A DNA stretch of 64,000 nucleotides from Sphingomonas taxi (GTDB lineage Bacteria > Pseudomonadota > Alphaproteobacteria > Sphingomonadales > Sphingomonadaceae), in assembly GCA_003240625.1 (NCBI GenBank), contig QFMX01000002.1, positions 270,530-334,529 of the forward strand, given 5' to 3'. The first letter of the stretch is position 1, and each line of letters begins with the position of its first letter. A model generated the notes under the pieces. It was given only the letters and a program-made list of their open reading frames with translations. It was not told the origin of the DNA and searched no databases. Position numbers and translations under genes: made by a program. Below, piece by piece: positions 23,617 through 30,837 of the stretch.

Positions 23617-24408
23617 ATGGAGTATGTGTTTGATTTCATGCGGTTGCTCGGCGGCGATCGCGCGGGCGCCACGCGCCGTGGCGGGGCGGCGCGCCGTCCA
23701 GCGCCCGGAGTCCTGCTGCAACTCCGTCTGGTGTTCTACGGCGTGCTGATCGGGCTGATGATGCCGGTGATCCGCCAGATCGACTGGTCGGCGCTGATGC
23801 CGCCCGGACTGAAGATCGAATGGCCGACCGGGTTCGGCATCGCCTGGCCCGCCGGGCATTTCCGCGTGCCCGGCGGCTGGGGTTGGGCCGAGGATGGTGC
23901 CAAGGCGGAGGCGCCGTCCGCAGCGGCGGCCGCCGGCGCTTCGGCCAACGCCGGTGGCACTACCGCCGCTACCGGCACTGTAGCCACCGCAGCGGGCATC
24001 GCCAGCGCGGCGTCGACCGCCGCCGCTGCCGCATCCGCGCTGTCGGGCGGCAAGCCCGTATCGGCACGCTTCACGATCTGCAGCCACGCCAAGCGGATCA
24101 ACTGCATGGTCGACGGCGACACGTTCTGGATGGCCGGCACCAAGATCCGCATCGCCGACATCGACACCCCTGAGACCCACCCGCCCCGCTGCGCGCGCGA
24201 GGGGCGACTGGGGCAGGCAGCAACGGTGAAGATGCAGGCGATGCTAAACGCCGGCCCGTTCAAGCTGGTCCCCATCAAGCGCGACATCGACCGCTACGGG
24301 CGCAAGCTGCGCATCGTCGAGCGCAACGGCGTGTCACTGGGAGCGGTCCTGGTCCGCCACGGCCTCGCGCGCCGATATGGTGGCGGCAAGCGCTCGCCTT
24401 GGTGCTAG
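23617..24408 (+). CDS. Membrane-anchored staphylococcal-nuclease-like (SNase) protein
   Basis: A 263-residue protein. Residues about 33-48 (LRLVFYGVLIGLMMPVI) form one membrane anchor; about 90-145 is an Ala/Thr/Gly-rich linker; the C-terminal 120 residues are an SNase domain with VDGDTFWMAGTKIRIADID then TPETHPP and DRYGRKLRIV. The three catalytic residues of the family (Arg, Glu, Arg) all have counterparts (R in KIRIAD, E in TPE, R in YGRKLR). It likely cuts nucleic acids in the periplasm. Cys in HPPRC and the C-terminal SPWC are typical of proteobacterial members. Confidence 0.85.
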   Translation: MEYVFDFMRLLGGDRAGATRRGGAARRPAPGVLLQLRLVFYGVLIGLMMPVIRQIDWSALMPPGLKIEWPTGFGIAWPAGHFRVPGGWGWAEDGAKAEAPSAAAAAGASANAGGTTAATGTVATAAGIASAASTAAAAASALSGGKPVSARFTICSHAKRINCMVDGDTFWMAGTKIRIADIDTPETHPPRCAREGRLGQAATVKMQAMLNAGPFKLVPIKRDIDRYGRKLRIVERNGVSLGAVLVRHGLARRYGGGKRSPWC

Positions 24409-24461
24409 TAGGGGTGATCTGCCGCTGGTCGTGATTGCCGTCGAGGTATATCTTGCAGGCG

Positions 24462-24638
24462 ATGCCTTGCGAAAATGCCCTGTTCGATACGAGCGATCCA
24501 GCTGCGGAGGCTGATGCCGATGCACGGGCGGATGCGGACGTGTGTAACGGGCGGCTGATCAGTCACGATGCGGTCAAGCTCTGGCTATCGTCATGGGGTT
24601 CGCCCCAGCCTCGACCCAGACCCCGCGCCGGTGAATAG
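24462..24638 (+). CDS. Orphan antitoxin, ParD/CopG-like
   Basis: A 58-residue acidic protein. The pattern of alternating Ala/Asp (AEADADARADADVCNGRLIS) followed by HDAVKLWLSSWGSPQPRPRP is characteristic of short antitoxins whose genes directly precede ParE/RelE toxin genes. The ATG at 24462 is used; an in-frame TTG at 24435 adds nine residues. The expected toxin gene begins immediately after the stop but is broken, so the antitoxin is now an orphan. Assignment rests on sequence style and context. Confidence 0.55.
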   Translation: MPCENALFDTSDPAAEADADARADADVCNGRLISHDAVKLWLSSWGSPQPRPRPRAGE

Positions 24639-24692
24639 TTGCGCATCGTCTGAACGGACGATGCCGTCGCCAATCTAGAGGCGATCGTCATG
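24639..24692 (+). pseudogene. Remnant of a ParE/RelE-type toxin gene
   Basis: Directly after the antitoxin TAG the same strand reads TTG CGC ATC GTC TGA ACG GAC GAT GCC and onward: LRIV, stop, TDDAVANLEAIV. ParE-type toxins commonly open with an xRxVW TxxAxxDLExI pattern, so the TGA occupies the place of a conserved Trp (TGG). The match ends at about codon 18, next to the tail of the DUF2442 gene on the other strand, so the rest has been lost. Confidence 0.5.
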
Positions 24693-24697
24693 GGTCG

Positions 24698-24961
24698 TCA
24701 CGCGACGGAGAGAGCTTGTTCGTCCGTCAGGCCCAGCCGGCGATGAAGGCTATCGGCCGACAATTCGAACCCGTTGGGCCAGGCGAGGGCGCCGCTCTCG
24801 ATAAAGGCGCGGGCGAAGTAGGCGGGGTCGGCAAGAGGCCGCGTCATGACCGTATCGCGTGCGATGAGATCGGCGGCCGACCAGAGCGCGGCAGCGCCAT
24901 CCGAAAATACGAGCTGCAGGGCGTCGTCACCTTCTACGGTTACGCGGACGAGTTTAATCAT
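24698..24961 (-). CDS. DUF2442 protein (putative antitoxin-like partner)
   Basis: An 87-residue protein opening MIKLVRVTVEGDDALQLVFS, with the DUF2442 layout of an N-terminal sheet followed by FARAFIESGALAWPNGFELS and a short C-terminal helix. It pairs with DUF4160, encoded just upstream, with overlapping ends (GATGATTAA). A GTG at 24973 would add four residues. DUF4160-DUF2442 pairs are often listed as toxin-antitoxin candidates; direct evidence is limited. Confidence 0.85.
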   Translation of the reverse strand: MIKLVRVTVEGDDALQLVFSDGAAALWSAADLIARDTVMTRPLADPAYFARAFIESGALAWPNGFELSADSLHRRLGLTDEQALSVA

Positions 24962-25223
24962 CGAGGTCTGCACCGGCGATCATCTCCAGCGGCAACAGGT
25001 CTACGCCGCGCTGCCAGTTTGCCATGAGTTCGGGGGTATGGTCGAGAGCCCATTGCTGCACGATCCGTTCCGCCTTGCGGGGCAGGCTGCCGCGGATGAT
25101 CTTGCCGTCCATGATCCGCACGAGTGCCTCGAAGCCCTGATAGCTCGCGTGGAAATGCGGCGGCGGATGATCGTCGAAATACATCCGGATCACGATGCCG
25201 AAGAAGAGCGAGATTACGGGCAT
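24954..25223 (-). CDS. DUF4160 protein
   Basis: An 89-residue protein with the DUF4160 signature MPVISLFFGIVIRMYFDDHP followed by PHFHASY, and an RKAERIVQQWALDH segment near residue 52. The N-terminal MYFDDHPPPHFH pattern is highly conserved in the family and includes possible metal-binding His/Asp residues. Role unknown; the gene overlaps the DUF2442 gene by 8 bp and lies within a run of toxin-antitoxin relics. Confidence 0.88.
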   Translation of the reverse strand: MPVISLFFGIVIRMYFDDHPPPHFHASYQGFEALVRIMDGKIIRGSLPRKAERIVQQWALDHTPELMANWQRGVDLLPLEMIAGADLDD

Positions 25224-25293
25224 TGATGATGCTCGCCGAAATCCCCGGCGTGCGAAAATCCGCGATGTTTCGTGCGATGATCTAAAGTTCTGG

Positions 25294-25536
25294 TCACGCC
25301 GCCTTTGCGGTGAGTTCGAGGCCGAGCGCCTTGAGCGTTCGAATGACCGAGTCGAGCGGAATATCGGGTCGGGGCTTGGGCTGTTCGGCGATACCGCGGA
25401 CCTTGGCCACGTCAGCGAGTGCGGCGGCGATCAACGCGGGGTCGCCGTCTTCGAAGACCGCTTCGAGATAGGCAAGGATCGCGGCGTCGCTGTCGAGGTG
25501 GTCGGTGGCGTTCCAGGCGGTCGTTTCGACGGGCAT
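25294..25536 (-). CDS. Addiction-module antidote (HigA-2/COG3636 type), shortened
   Basis: An 80-residue protein with the typical antidote N-terminus (LDSDAAILAYLEAVFEDGDP then ALIAAALADVAKVRG) and C-terminus (VIRTLKALGLELTAKAA). The usual members of about 95-100 residues have between these a helix-turn-helix of the form GLSREALYKALS. Here that part is replaced by IAEQPKPRPDIPLDS, about 17 residues shorter, so DNA binding is probably lost. No toxin gene is visible upstream (25537-25685). Start at the ATG at 25536; further upstream ATGs only add repeat-like sequence. Confidence 0.65.
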   Translation of the reverse strand: MPVETTAWNATDHLDSDAAILAYLEAVFEDGDPALIAAALADVAKVRGIAEQPKPRPDIPLDSVIRTLKALGLELTAKAA

Positions 25537-25685
25537 CAATTGGACTCCCAAGCCTTGGCAACGTGGCGGACACAGCATCGGCAGTCCGTTGAAATTCAGC
25601 TTTGCCAGCCGTTTCAGTGTGGGGAGGCTGCCGCAGCCTCCCCAACTTCTGCCATCGCGGAACAAGCTGCGATGTTATTACGGCG

Positions 25686-25835
25686 CTATCTTCTGGGCGG
25701 GGGTGGCGGAACCGAGCCGGGATCCGACTTCCGAACGTAGCCTCCGTAATCAGGACTTGGGGGAGGAGGTGGCGGAGGAGGTGGCGGCGGCGGTGGCGGG
25801 GGAGGAGGCGGCGGTGGTGCTGGCGGGTTTGCCAT
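25686..25835 (-). CDS. 49-residue poly-proline ORF overlapping a membrane-protein gene
   Basis: Reading from the ATG at 25835 gives MANPPA, then 20 consecutive prolines (residues 7-26) using all four Pro codons, then SPDYGGYVRKSDPGSV and five more prolines before RR and TAG. A ribosome-site-like AGGAAA lies 6 bp before the ATG. The first half overlaps, in a different frame, the Ala/Ser/Thr-rich tail of the 205-residue membrane protein. The mixed Pro codons, rather than a pure simple repeat, argue for selection on the Pro frame. Translation of such a run would need EF-P. Family unknown. Confidence 0.5.
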   Translation of the reverse strand: MANPPAPPPPPPPPPPPPPPPPPPPPSPDYGGYVRKSDPGSVPPPPPRR

Positions 25836-26367
25836 TTGATTTCCTTTCCAAGGTTATCAGCGCGGTAGTGGATAATACAACTGACGCTGCAAACATTACG
25901 CATGCCGCATTTCGGCACCACCTTACCCATTTGACGAATGCTTCGTTACGGGTCGTTTCATTTTTTAAGGCGTAATAATCACGCACAATCTGTGTTTGAA
26001 GGCGATAAGCTTTCGCTGACAGATATTGCTCTATCATGGAAAGTAGCAAGGTAATTAGAAAGGCAGCTATACCAAGGTATAACATCTTGGCGGTCGAAAA
26101 ATCGGGAAAGGACTGGTCAGATCCAAATATCAAACCCGGAATCGCCAAAAGCGCGGTGGATGATATCTGGGTGATCGTACCGATCAAACCATCCTCTCGC
26201 GCCTGTCGCGCAACATCCAGTGCTGCGCACTCTGATCGCATCCATTCGTAACATTTGTCTGGATCGACATGAGCAATCGGATGTGTCCCGATCCTCGCAC
26301 GCGCCAGCCTTCTCGCCTGTCTTCGAATGACCATCTGGTCAGATACAGTTGAAATGGGCTGGCGCAT
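25750..26367 (-). CDS. Membrane protein of unknown function, AT-richer than neighbours
   Basis: A 205-residue protein with a basic N-terminus (RRQARRLARARIG), a first hydrophobic segment at about 65-82, two further segments at about 91-113 and 155-172, and a soluble loop carrying SAKAYRLQTQIVRDYYALKNE. The last 33 residues are an Ala/Ser/Thr/Pro tail that is the frame shadow of the overlapping poly-proline ORF. Codons are visibly less GC-rich than in the surrounding genes, suggesting later acquisition. No family recognised. Confidence 0.7.
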   Translation of the reverse strand: MRQPISTVSDQMVIRRQARRLARARIGTHPIAHVDPDKCYEWMRSECAALDVARQAREDGLIGTITQISSTALLAIPGLIFGSDQSFPDFSTAKMLYLGIAAFLITLLLSMIEQYLSAKAYRLQTQIVRDYYALKNETTRNEAFVKWVRWCRNAACVMFAASVVLSTTALITLERKSNGKPASTTAASSPATAAATSSATSSPKS

Positions 26368-26399
26368 GCTGCCCTCTTAACTATTTGATTTTAGATAAA

Positions 26400-27452
26400 T
26401 CATTCCGCCGCCACCGAATCGCTGAACATGTCCCGAACTTCGCTCAGGTCCACATTCGCAGCCGGCCCCTTCTTCGCGGTCTGGCGCTTGTCGAACGAGT
26501 CCCAGACGTCGTTCCACTGGCCCTTGGTCGCGGCCTTCGAATATTCCGTCGCGCGCTGTTCGAAGAAGTTGGCGTGCTCGACGCCGTTGAGCATCGGGGC
26601 GAGCCAGGGCAGCGGGTGCTCGTCGATCATGTAGATCGGCTTCAGGCCGAGCTGAGTCATGCGCCAGTCGGCGATGAAGCGGATGTACTTCTTGATCTCC
26701 TTGGGGGTCATGCCGTTGACCGGGCCCATCTCGAACGCGAGGTCGATGAAATTGTCCTCGAGGCGGATCGTCGTCTGGCAGACGTCGGCGATGTCGTCCT
26801 TGACCGCCTTGGTCAGGCACTGGCGCTCTGCACAGAAGGTGTGGAACATCTTGATGATGCCCTCGCAGTGGAGGCTCTCGTCGCGGATCGACCAGGTGAC
26901 GATCTGGCCCATGCCCTTCATCTTGTTGAAGCGCGGGAAGTTCATCAGCATCGCGAACGACGCGAACAGCTGGACGCCCTCGGTGAAGCCGCCGAACATG
27001 GCCAGCGTGCGCGCGATGTCCTCGTCGTTGTCGACGGTGAACTTCTGCATGTAATCATGCTTTTCCTTCATCTCGGCATATTCGAGGAAGGCGCCATACT
27101 CGCTCTCGGGCATGCCGATGGTGTCGAGCAGATGGCTGTAGGCGGCGATGTGGACCGTCTCCATGTTGCTGAACGAGGTCAGCATCATCTTGATCTCGGT
27201 CGGCTTGAACACGCGGCCGTACTTTTCGTGGTAACAATCCTGCACCTCGACATCGGCCTGCGTGAAGAAGCGGAAGATCTGCGTGAGCAGGTTGCGCTCG
27301 TGATCGCTGAGCTTCTGCGCCCAGTCGCGGCAATCCTCGCCCAAGGGCACTTCCTCGGGGAGCCAGTGGAGCTGCTGCTGGCGCTTCCAGAACTCGAACG
27401 CCCAGGGGTATTCGAACGGCTTGTACTGCTTGGAGGCGTGAAGGAGGGACAT
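26400..27452 (-). CDS. nrdB: Ribonucleotide reductase class Ia, small (radical) subunit
   Basis: A 350-residue diiron-tyrosyl radical subunit. Iron ligands and the radical Tyr fall in ADVEVQDCYHEKY and METVHIAAYSHLLD (ExxH and the Y four residues on), with further ligands in the FTEGVQLFASFAM and RDESLHCEG helices. The C-terminal tail (VRDMFSDSVAAE) would dock on NrdA. There is no ATP-cone at either end. It is transcribed in the same direction as nrdA, about 740 bp downstream, with two small genes between. Confidence 0.96.
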   Translation of the reverse strand: MSLLHASKQYKPFEYPWAFEFWKRQQQLHWLPEEVPLGEDCRDWAQKLSDHERNLLTQIFRFFTQADVEVQDCYHEKYGRVFKPTEIKMMLTSFSNMETVHIAAYSHLLDTIGMPESEYGAFLEYAEMKEKHDYMQKFTVDNDEDIARTLAMFGGFTEGVQLFASFAMLMNFPRFNKMKGMGQIVTWSIRDESLHCEGIIKMFHTFCAERQCLTKAVKDDIADVCQTTIRLEDNFIDLAFEMGPVNGMTPKEIKKYIRFIADWRMTQLGLKPIYMIDEHPLPWLAPMLNGVEHANFFEQRATEYSKAATKGQWNDVWDSFDKRQTAKKGPAANVDLSEVRDMFSDSVAAE

Positions 27453-27514
27453 GGGGTAAGCCTTTCGGGGAATTGGTTTTATATCGGGAAACTGGTTGGA
27501 TCAGGTCGCGTGTT

Positions 27515-27718
27515 TCATGTCTCGGTGCTCCATTGCCACATCGCGGCGGCGGACATTGCGAGGACGATCGCGCCCGAGGTGAGCATGATGCCGATCATGC
27601 GGAACGCGTAGGTCTGTTGCTCGGTGACGCTCGGGCTGCGCAGACGGAGGAGCATCGCGGTGCCGACGATTCCGAGCACGCCCGCGACCACGAACATGAT
27701 AGCTGAACCATATGTCAT
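27515..27718 (-). CDS. Small two-span membrane protein between nrdA and nrdB
   Basis: A 67-residue protein with two hydrophobic segments (SAIMFVVAGVLGIVGTAMLL, about 5-24, and MIGIMLTSGAIVLAMSAAAM, about 43-62). Start at the ATG at 27718 (MTYGSAIMF). The upstream extension to 27802 runs through the start region of the divergent DUF2171 gene and is rejected. No family recognised. Confidence 0.65.
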   Translation of the reverse strand: MTYGSAIMFVVAGVLGIVGTAMLLRLRSPSVTEQQTYAFRMIGIMLTSGAIVLAMSAAAMWQWSTET

Positions 27719-27789
27719 GCGGCGAACTCGCATGACATGCGTTGAGATGCCGAGCCCCGTATCGGGGAACCCACCACAGGAGAACGACC

Positions 27790-28050
27790 ATGGTCGATGC
27801 AACCCAGATCCAGGAACATGCCGAAGTCATCGGCGCGGACGGCGTCCATGTCGGTACCGTCGACAAGGTCGAAGGCAACCGCATCAAGCTGACCAAGAAG
27901 GACTCGGGCGCCCAAGTCGTCGAGGGCAAGGGCCGCCATGAAGGGCATCATCACTTCATCTCGCTCGGGCTGGTTGCGGATATCGAGGACGGCAAGGTCC
28001 GGCTTTCCGCCAACGCCGACGTGGCGGTGACGTTCGAAGAAGAGGCCTGA
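27790..28050 (+). CDS. DUF2171 family protein
   Basis: An 86-residue protein with the PRC-barrel-like DUF2171 pattern: IQEHAEVIGADGVHVGTVDK then VEGNRIKLTKKD and a His-rich GRHEGHHHFISLGLV. A ribosome site (GGAGAAC) precedes the ATG at 27790. It is expressed divergently from the small membrane gene and ends in a good intrinsic terminator. Family function unknown; members are common stress-linked small proteins in alphaproteobacteria (inference). Confidence 0.85.
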   Translation: MVDATQIQEHAEVIGADGVHVGTVDKVEGNRIKLTKKDSGAQVVEGKGRHEGHHHFISLGLVADIEDGKVRLSANADVAVTFEEEA

Positions 28051-28094
28051 ACTCTTAGCGGCGCGTTCGACACGCGCCGCCGAGACTGCCTGGA

Positions 28095-28127
28095 CCCCGG
28101 TCCGCTTCGCGCGGGCCGGGGTTTTTT
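28095..28127 (+). terminator. Rho-independent terminator after the DUF2171 gene
   Basis: Stem CCCCGGTCCGC - TTCGC - GCGGGCCGGGG (11 bp, one G-U type mismatch) followed by six T. It ends transcription of the DUF2171 gene before the convergent nrdA stop. Confidence 0.8.
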
Positions 28128-28189
28128 GCGTCAGGCGCCCCCCGGTCCGTGTTTCACGGGCCGGGGTCACGCTTGGCGATCGAGGCGCT

Positions 28190-30109
28190 TTACTGGCAGG
28201 CAAGGCACTCATCGTAGTCCTTCGACTCGACGTCGATCTGGCGCAGGTCGATCGTGTTGTCGGCCTCGACGCCGCCGGCGAAGCCCGCGCGCTGGACCGA
28301 CTTCGAGCGGAGGTAATAGAGCGACTTGATGCCGAGCTCCCATGCGCGGAAGTGGAGCATGAGCAGGTCCCACTTCTCGACGTCGGCGGGGATGAACAGG
28401 TTCAGCGACTGAGCCTGGTCGATGTAGGGCGTGCGGTCCGCCGCCAGTTCTAGCAGCCAGCGCTGGTCGATCTCGAACGACGTCTTGTAGCAGTCCTTTT
28501 CCTCGACCGAGAGGAAGTCGAGGTGCTGGACCGAGCCGCCCTGTTCGAGGATCGAGTTCCAGACGGCGTCCGAGTTCTTCGACTTCTCGCTCAGCATCTT
28601 TTCGAGATACGGGTTCTTGATCGAGAAGCTGCCCGACAGCGTCTTGTGCGTGTAGATGTTCGCCGGGATCGGCTCGATGCACGCCGACGTACCGCCGCAG
28701 ATGATCGAGATCGACGCGGTGGGGGCGATCGCCATCTTGCAGCTGAACCGCTCCATCGCGCCGACATCGGCAGCGTCGGGGCAGGGCCCGCGCTCGATCG
28801 CGAGCTGCATCGAGGCTTCGTTCGCCTGGCTGCTGATGTGCTTGAACATCCGCAGGTTCCACGACTTCGCCATCGCGCCCTCGAATGGGATGCCGCGCGC
28901 CTGGAGGAACGAGTGGAAGCCCATCACGCCGAGGCCGACCGAGCGTTCGCGGCCTGCCGAGTAGGCGGCGCGTTCCATGCCGGGTTCGTGGCGGTCGATG
29001 TAGTCCTGCAGGACGTTGTCGAGGAAGCGCATGACGTCCTCGATCAGGCCCTTCTCGTCCTTCCACTGGTCCCAGGTCTCGAGGTTCAGCGACGACAGGC
29101 AGCAGACCGCGGTCCGCTCGTTACCGAGGTGATCCTTGCCGGTCGGCAGCGTGATCTCCGAGCACAGGTTCGAGGTCGAGACCTTGAGGCCGAGCTCGCG
29201 GTGATGCTTTGGCATCGCCTTGTTCACGTGATCGGCGAAGACGATGTACGGCTCGCCGGTCTGGAGACGGGTCTCGACGAGCTTCTGGAACAGCGAGCGC
29301 GCGTCGACGGTGGCGCGGATCGCCTGATCCTTCGGCGAACGCAGATGCCATTCGTCGCCGGCGCGGACCGCCTCCATGAACGCGTCGGTGATCAGCACGC
29401 CGTGGTGCAGGTTGAGCGCCTTGCGGTTGAAATCGCCTGAGGGTTTGCGGATTTCGAGGAATTCCTCGATCTCGGGATGCGAGACGTCGAGATAGACGGC
29501 GGCCGACCCGCGGCGCAGCGAACCCTGGCTGATCGCGAGCGTCAGCGAATCCATGACGCGGACGAACGGGATGATGCCGCTGGTCTTGCCGTTGAGGCCG
29601 ACCGGCTCGCCGATGCCGCGGACGTTGCCCCAATAGGTGCCGATGCCGCCGCCGCGCGAGGCGAGCCAGACATTCTCGTTCCAGGTGTCGACGATGCCGC
29701 CGAGGCTGTCGGGGACCGAGTTGAGGTAGCACGAGATCGGCAAGCCGCGACCGGTGCCGCCGTTCGAGAGAACGGGGGTGGCGGGCATGAACCAGAGCTT
29801 CGAGATCGCGTCATACAGGCGCTGGGCGTGGCCAGCATCGTCGGCGTAGGCGGAGGCGACGCGGACGAACAGGTCCTGATAGCTCTCGCCTGGGAGCAGG
29901 TAGCGATCCTTGAGCGTGTCCTTGCCGAATTCGGTCAGGAGCGCGTCGCGGCTGTGATCGACCTCGACCGGGTAGATCTGTGCGCGCACGGAGTGGCTGT
30001 CCTGCGCCTGGCGCGGCGCCTTGGGGGCCTCGGCTTCAGGCGCTGCAGTGGTTTGTTCGATCGTGTCTGTGGTCATGTCGCTATCCCGGCTGCTGTCTCT
30101 GAAATCCAT
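28190..30109 (-). CDS. nrdA: Ribonucleotide reductase class Ia, large (catalytic) subunit without ATP-cone
   Basis: A 639-residue catalytic subunit, short next to the E. coli protein (761) because the N-terminal ATP-cone is missing; the barrel starts soon after a Pro/Ala-rich leader. Catalytic residues are in LPISCYLN (first redox Cys), NLCSEITLPT (Asn, thiyl Cys, Glu), and the C-terminal redox pair ends the protein as CLACQ. The ATG at 30109 has AGGAG 7 bp upstream, a better start than the ATG at 30076. A perfect palindrome lies 128 bp upstream. Confidence 0.95.
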   Translation of the reverse strand: MDFRDSSRDSDMTTDTIEQTTAAPEAEAPKAPRQAQDSHSVRAQIYPVEVDHSRDALLTEFGKDTLKDRYLLPGESYQDLFVRVASAYADDAGHAQRLYDAISKLWFMPATPVLSNGGTGRGLPISCYLNSVPDSLGGIVDTWNENVWLASRGGGIGTYWGNVRGIGEPVGLNGKTSGIIPFVRVMDSLTLAISQGSLRRGSAAVYLDVSHPEIEEFLEIRKPSGDFNRKALNLHHGVLITDAFMEAVRAGDEWHLRSPKDQAIRATVDARSLFQKLVETRLQTGEPYIVFADHVNKAMPKHHRELGLKVSTSNLCSEITLPTGKDHLGNERTAVCCLSSLNLETWDQWKDEKGLIEDVMRFLDNVLQDYIDRHEPGMERAAYSAGRERSVGLGVMGFHSFLQARGIPFEGAMAKSWNLRMFKHISSQANEASMQLAIERGPCPDAADVGAMERFSCKMAIAPTASISIICGGTSACIEPIPANIYTHKTLSGSFSIKNPYLEKMLSEKSKNSDAVWNSILEQGGSVQHLDFLSVEEKDCYKTSFEIDQRWLLELAADRTPYIDQAQSLNLFIPADVEKWDLLMLHFRAWELGIKSLYYLRSKSVQRAGFAGGVEADNTIDLRQIDVESKDYDECLACQ

Positions 30110-30236
30110 CGAAACCGCTCCTAGTGTTCTGTATTCGTTCGAATCGGTCGCCTGTTGCCATGCTACCATCGGGCGAGCGCAAACGGGAGAACAAAAAGTG
30201 ACCATCGCGGCGGTGGAAGGCGCGCTTACGGTCATG

Positions 30237-30254
30237 TTGCATATGGTTATGCAA
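30237..30254. promoter_or_regulatory. Perfect palindrome upstream of nrdA
   Basis: TTGCATA - TGGT - TATGCAA, 7-bp perfect arms. It lies within 430 bp of non-coding sequence before the nrdA start. It does not match the NrdR box consensus (ACACWATATWTWGTGT) that I would expect. Probable operator for an unknown dimeric regulator. Confidence 0.4.
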
Positions 30255-30538
30255 GGGTTGTTCTACCAGCCATTGGGTCCGCCCCCGAACGCAACCCCAA
30301 GAGATTGTGCCAAAGCGCGGAGAGACGCAAGGGGGTGCGGGGGTCGTCGGGGGCTCGGTTCGTCGCGTTCGTCTCGGGGCTGGGCAAGCGGGGATTCGCG
30401 ACGCGTGGACTTCTGCGGGGTTCGCGATGTGCAAGGGAACGGGGCGGGAACGAAAAATTATTTCGGGGTGGAAGGTGGCAATTGTTGCTTTGGTTGTGAG
30501 CGAGGGCAGGGCGCTTGATATGGGGTAAAGCCCCCTAA

Positions 30539-30666
30539 CGATCCTCCCCCGCCAGGGGGAGGTGGCGCCAAAGGCGACGGAGGGGGAGGACACGGAACGA
30601 AGGTGGCGCTCACCTCCCCCTCCGTCTGGCAAGTGCCAGCCACCTCCCCCTGGCGGGGGAGGATCG
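30539..30666. repeat. Family B palindromic repeat, copy 3
   Basis: CGATCCTCCCCCGCCAGGGG at the left, CACCTCCCCCTGGCGGGGGA plus GGATCG at the right; the inner TGGCAAGTGCCA forms a further hairpin. It is followed after 38 bp by a family C copy, filling the gap before the hybrid kinase gene. Confidence 0.88.
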
Positions 30667-30704
30667 AAATCTGGTTAGCGATTCATCGAGACCTTGCTCG
30701 ACGG

Positions 30705-30812
30705 CACCGCCCCGGCGGAGGCCGGGGTCCAATTGGGGGACGTTGCCAACTGAGCGATATGCGTCGTTACTGCGACCTTGCCACTTGGGCCCCGGCCTTC
30801 GCCGGGGTGGTG
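30705..30812. repeat. Family C palindromic repeat, copy 2
   Basis: CACCGCCCCGGCGGAGGCCG with GGGTCCAATTGG at the left; CCACTTGGGCCCCGGCCTTC with GCCGGGGTGGTGG at the right. The left arm carries GGAGG where most copies have GAAGG. Confidence 0.86.
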
Positions 30813-30837
30813 GCAATCGGAGAGACCTTGCCGCTTC

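Noticed and set aside
22998..23672. 224-residue minus ORF in the gene-free gap
   Set aside because: Arg/Ser/Pro-rich with no conserved features and would overlap the start of the nuclease gene.
25537..25685. Toxin partner of the HigA-type antidote
   Set aside because: No frame in this stretch shows the expected toxin motifs; only short unrelated sequence is present.
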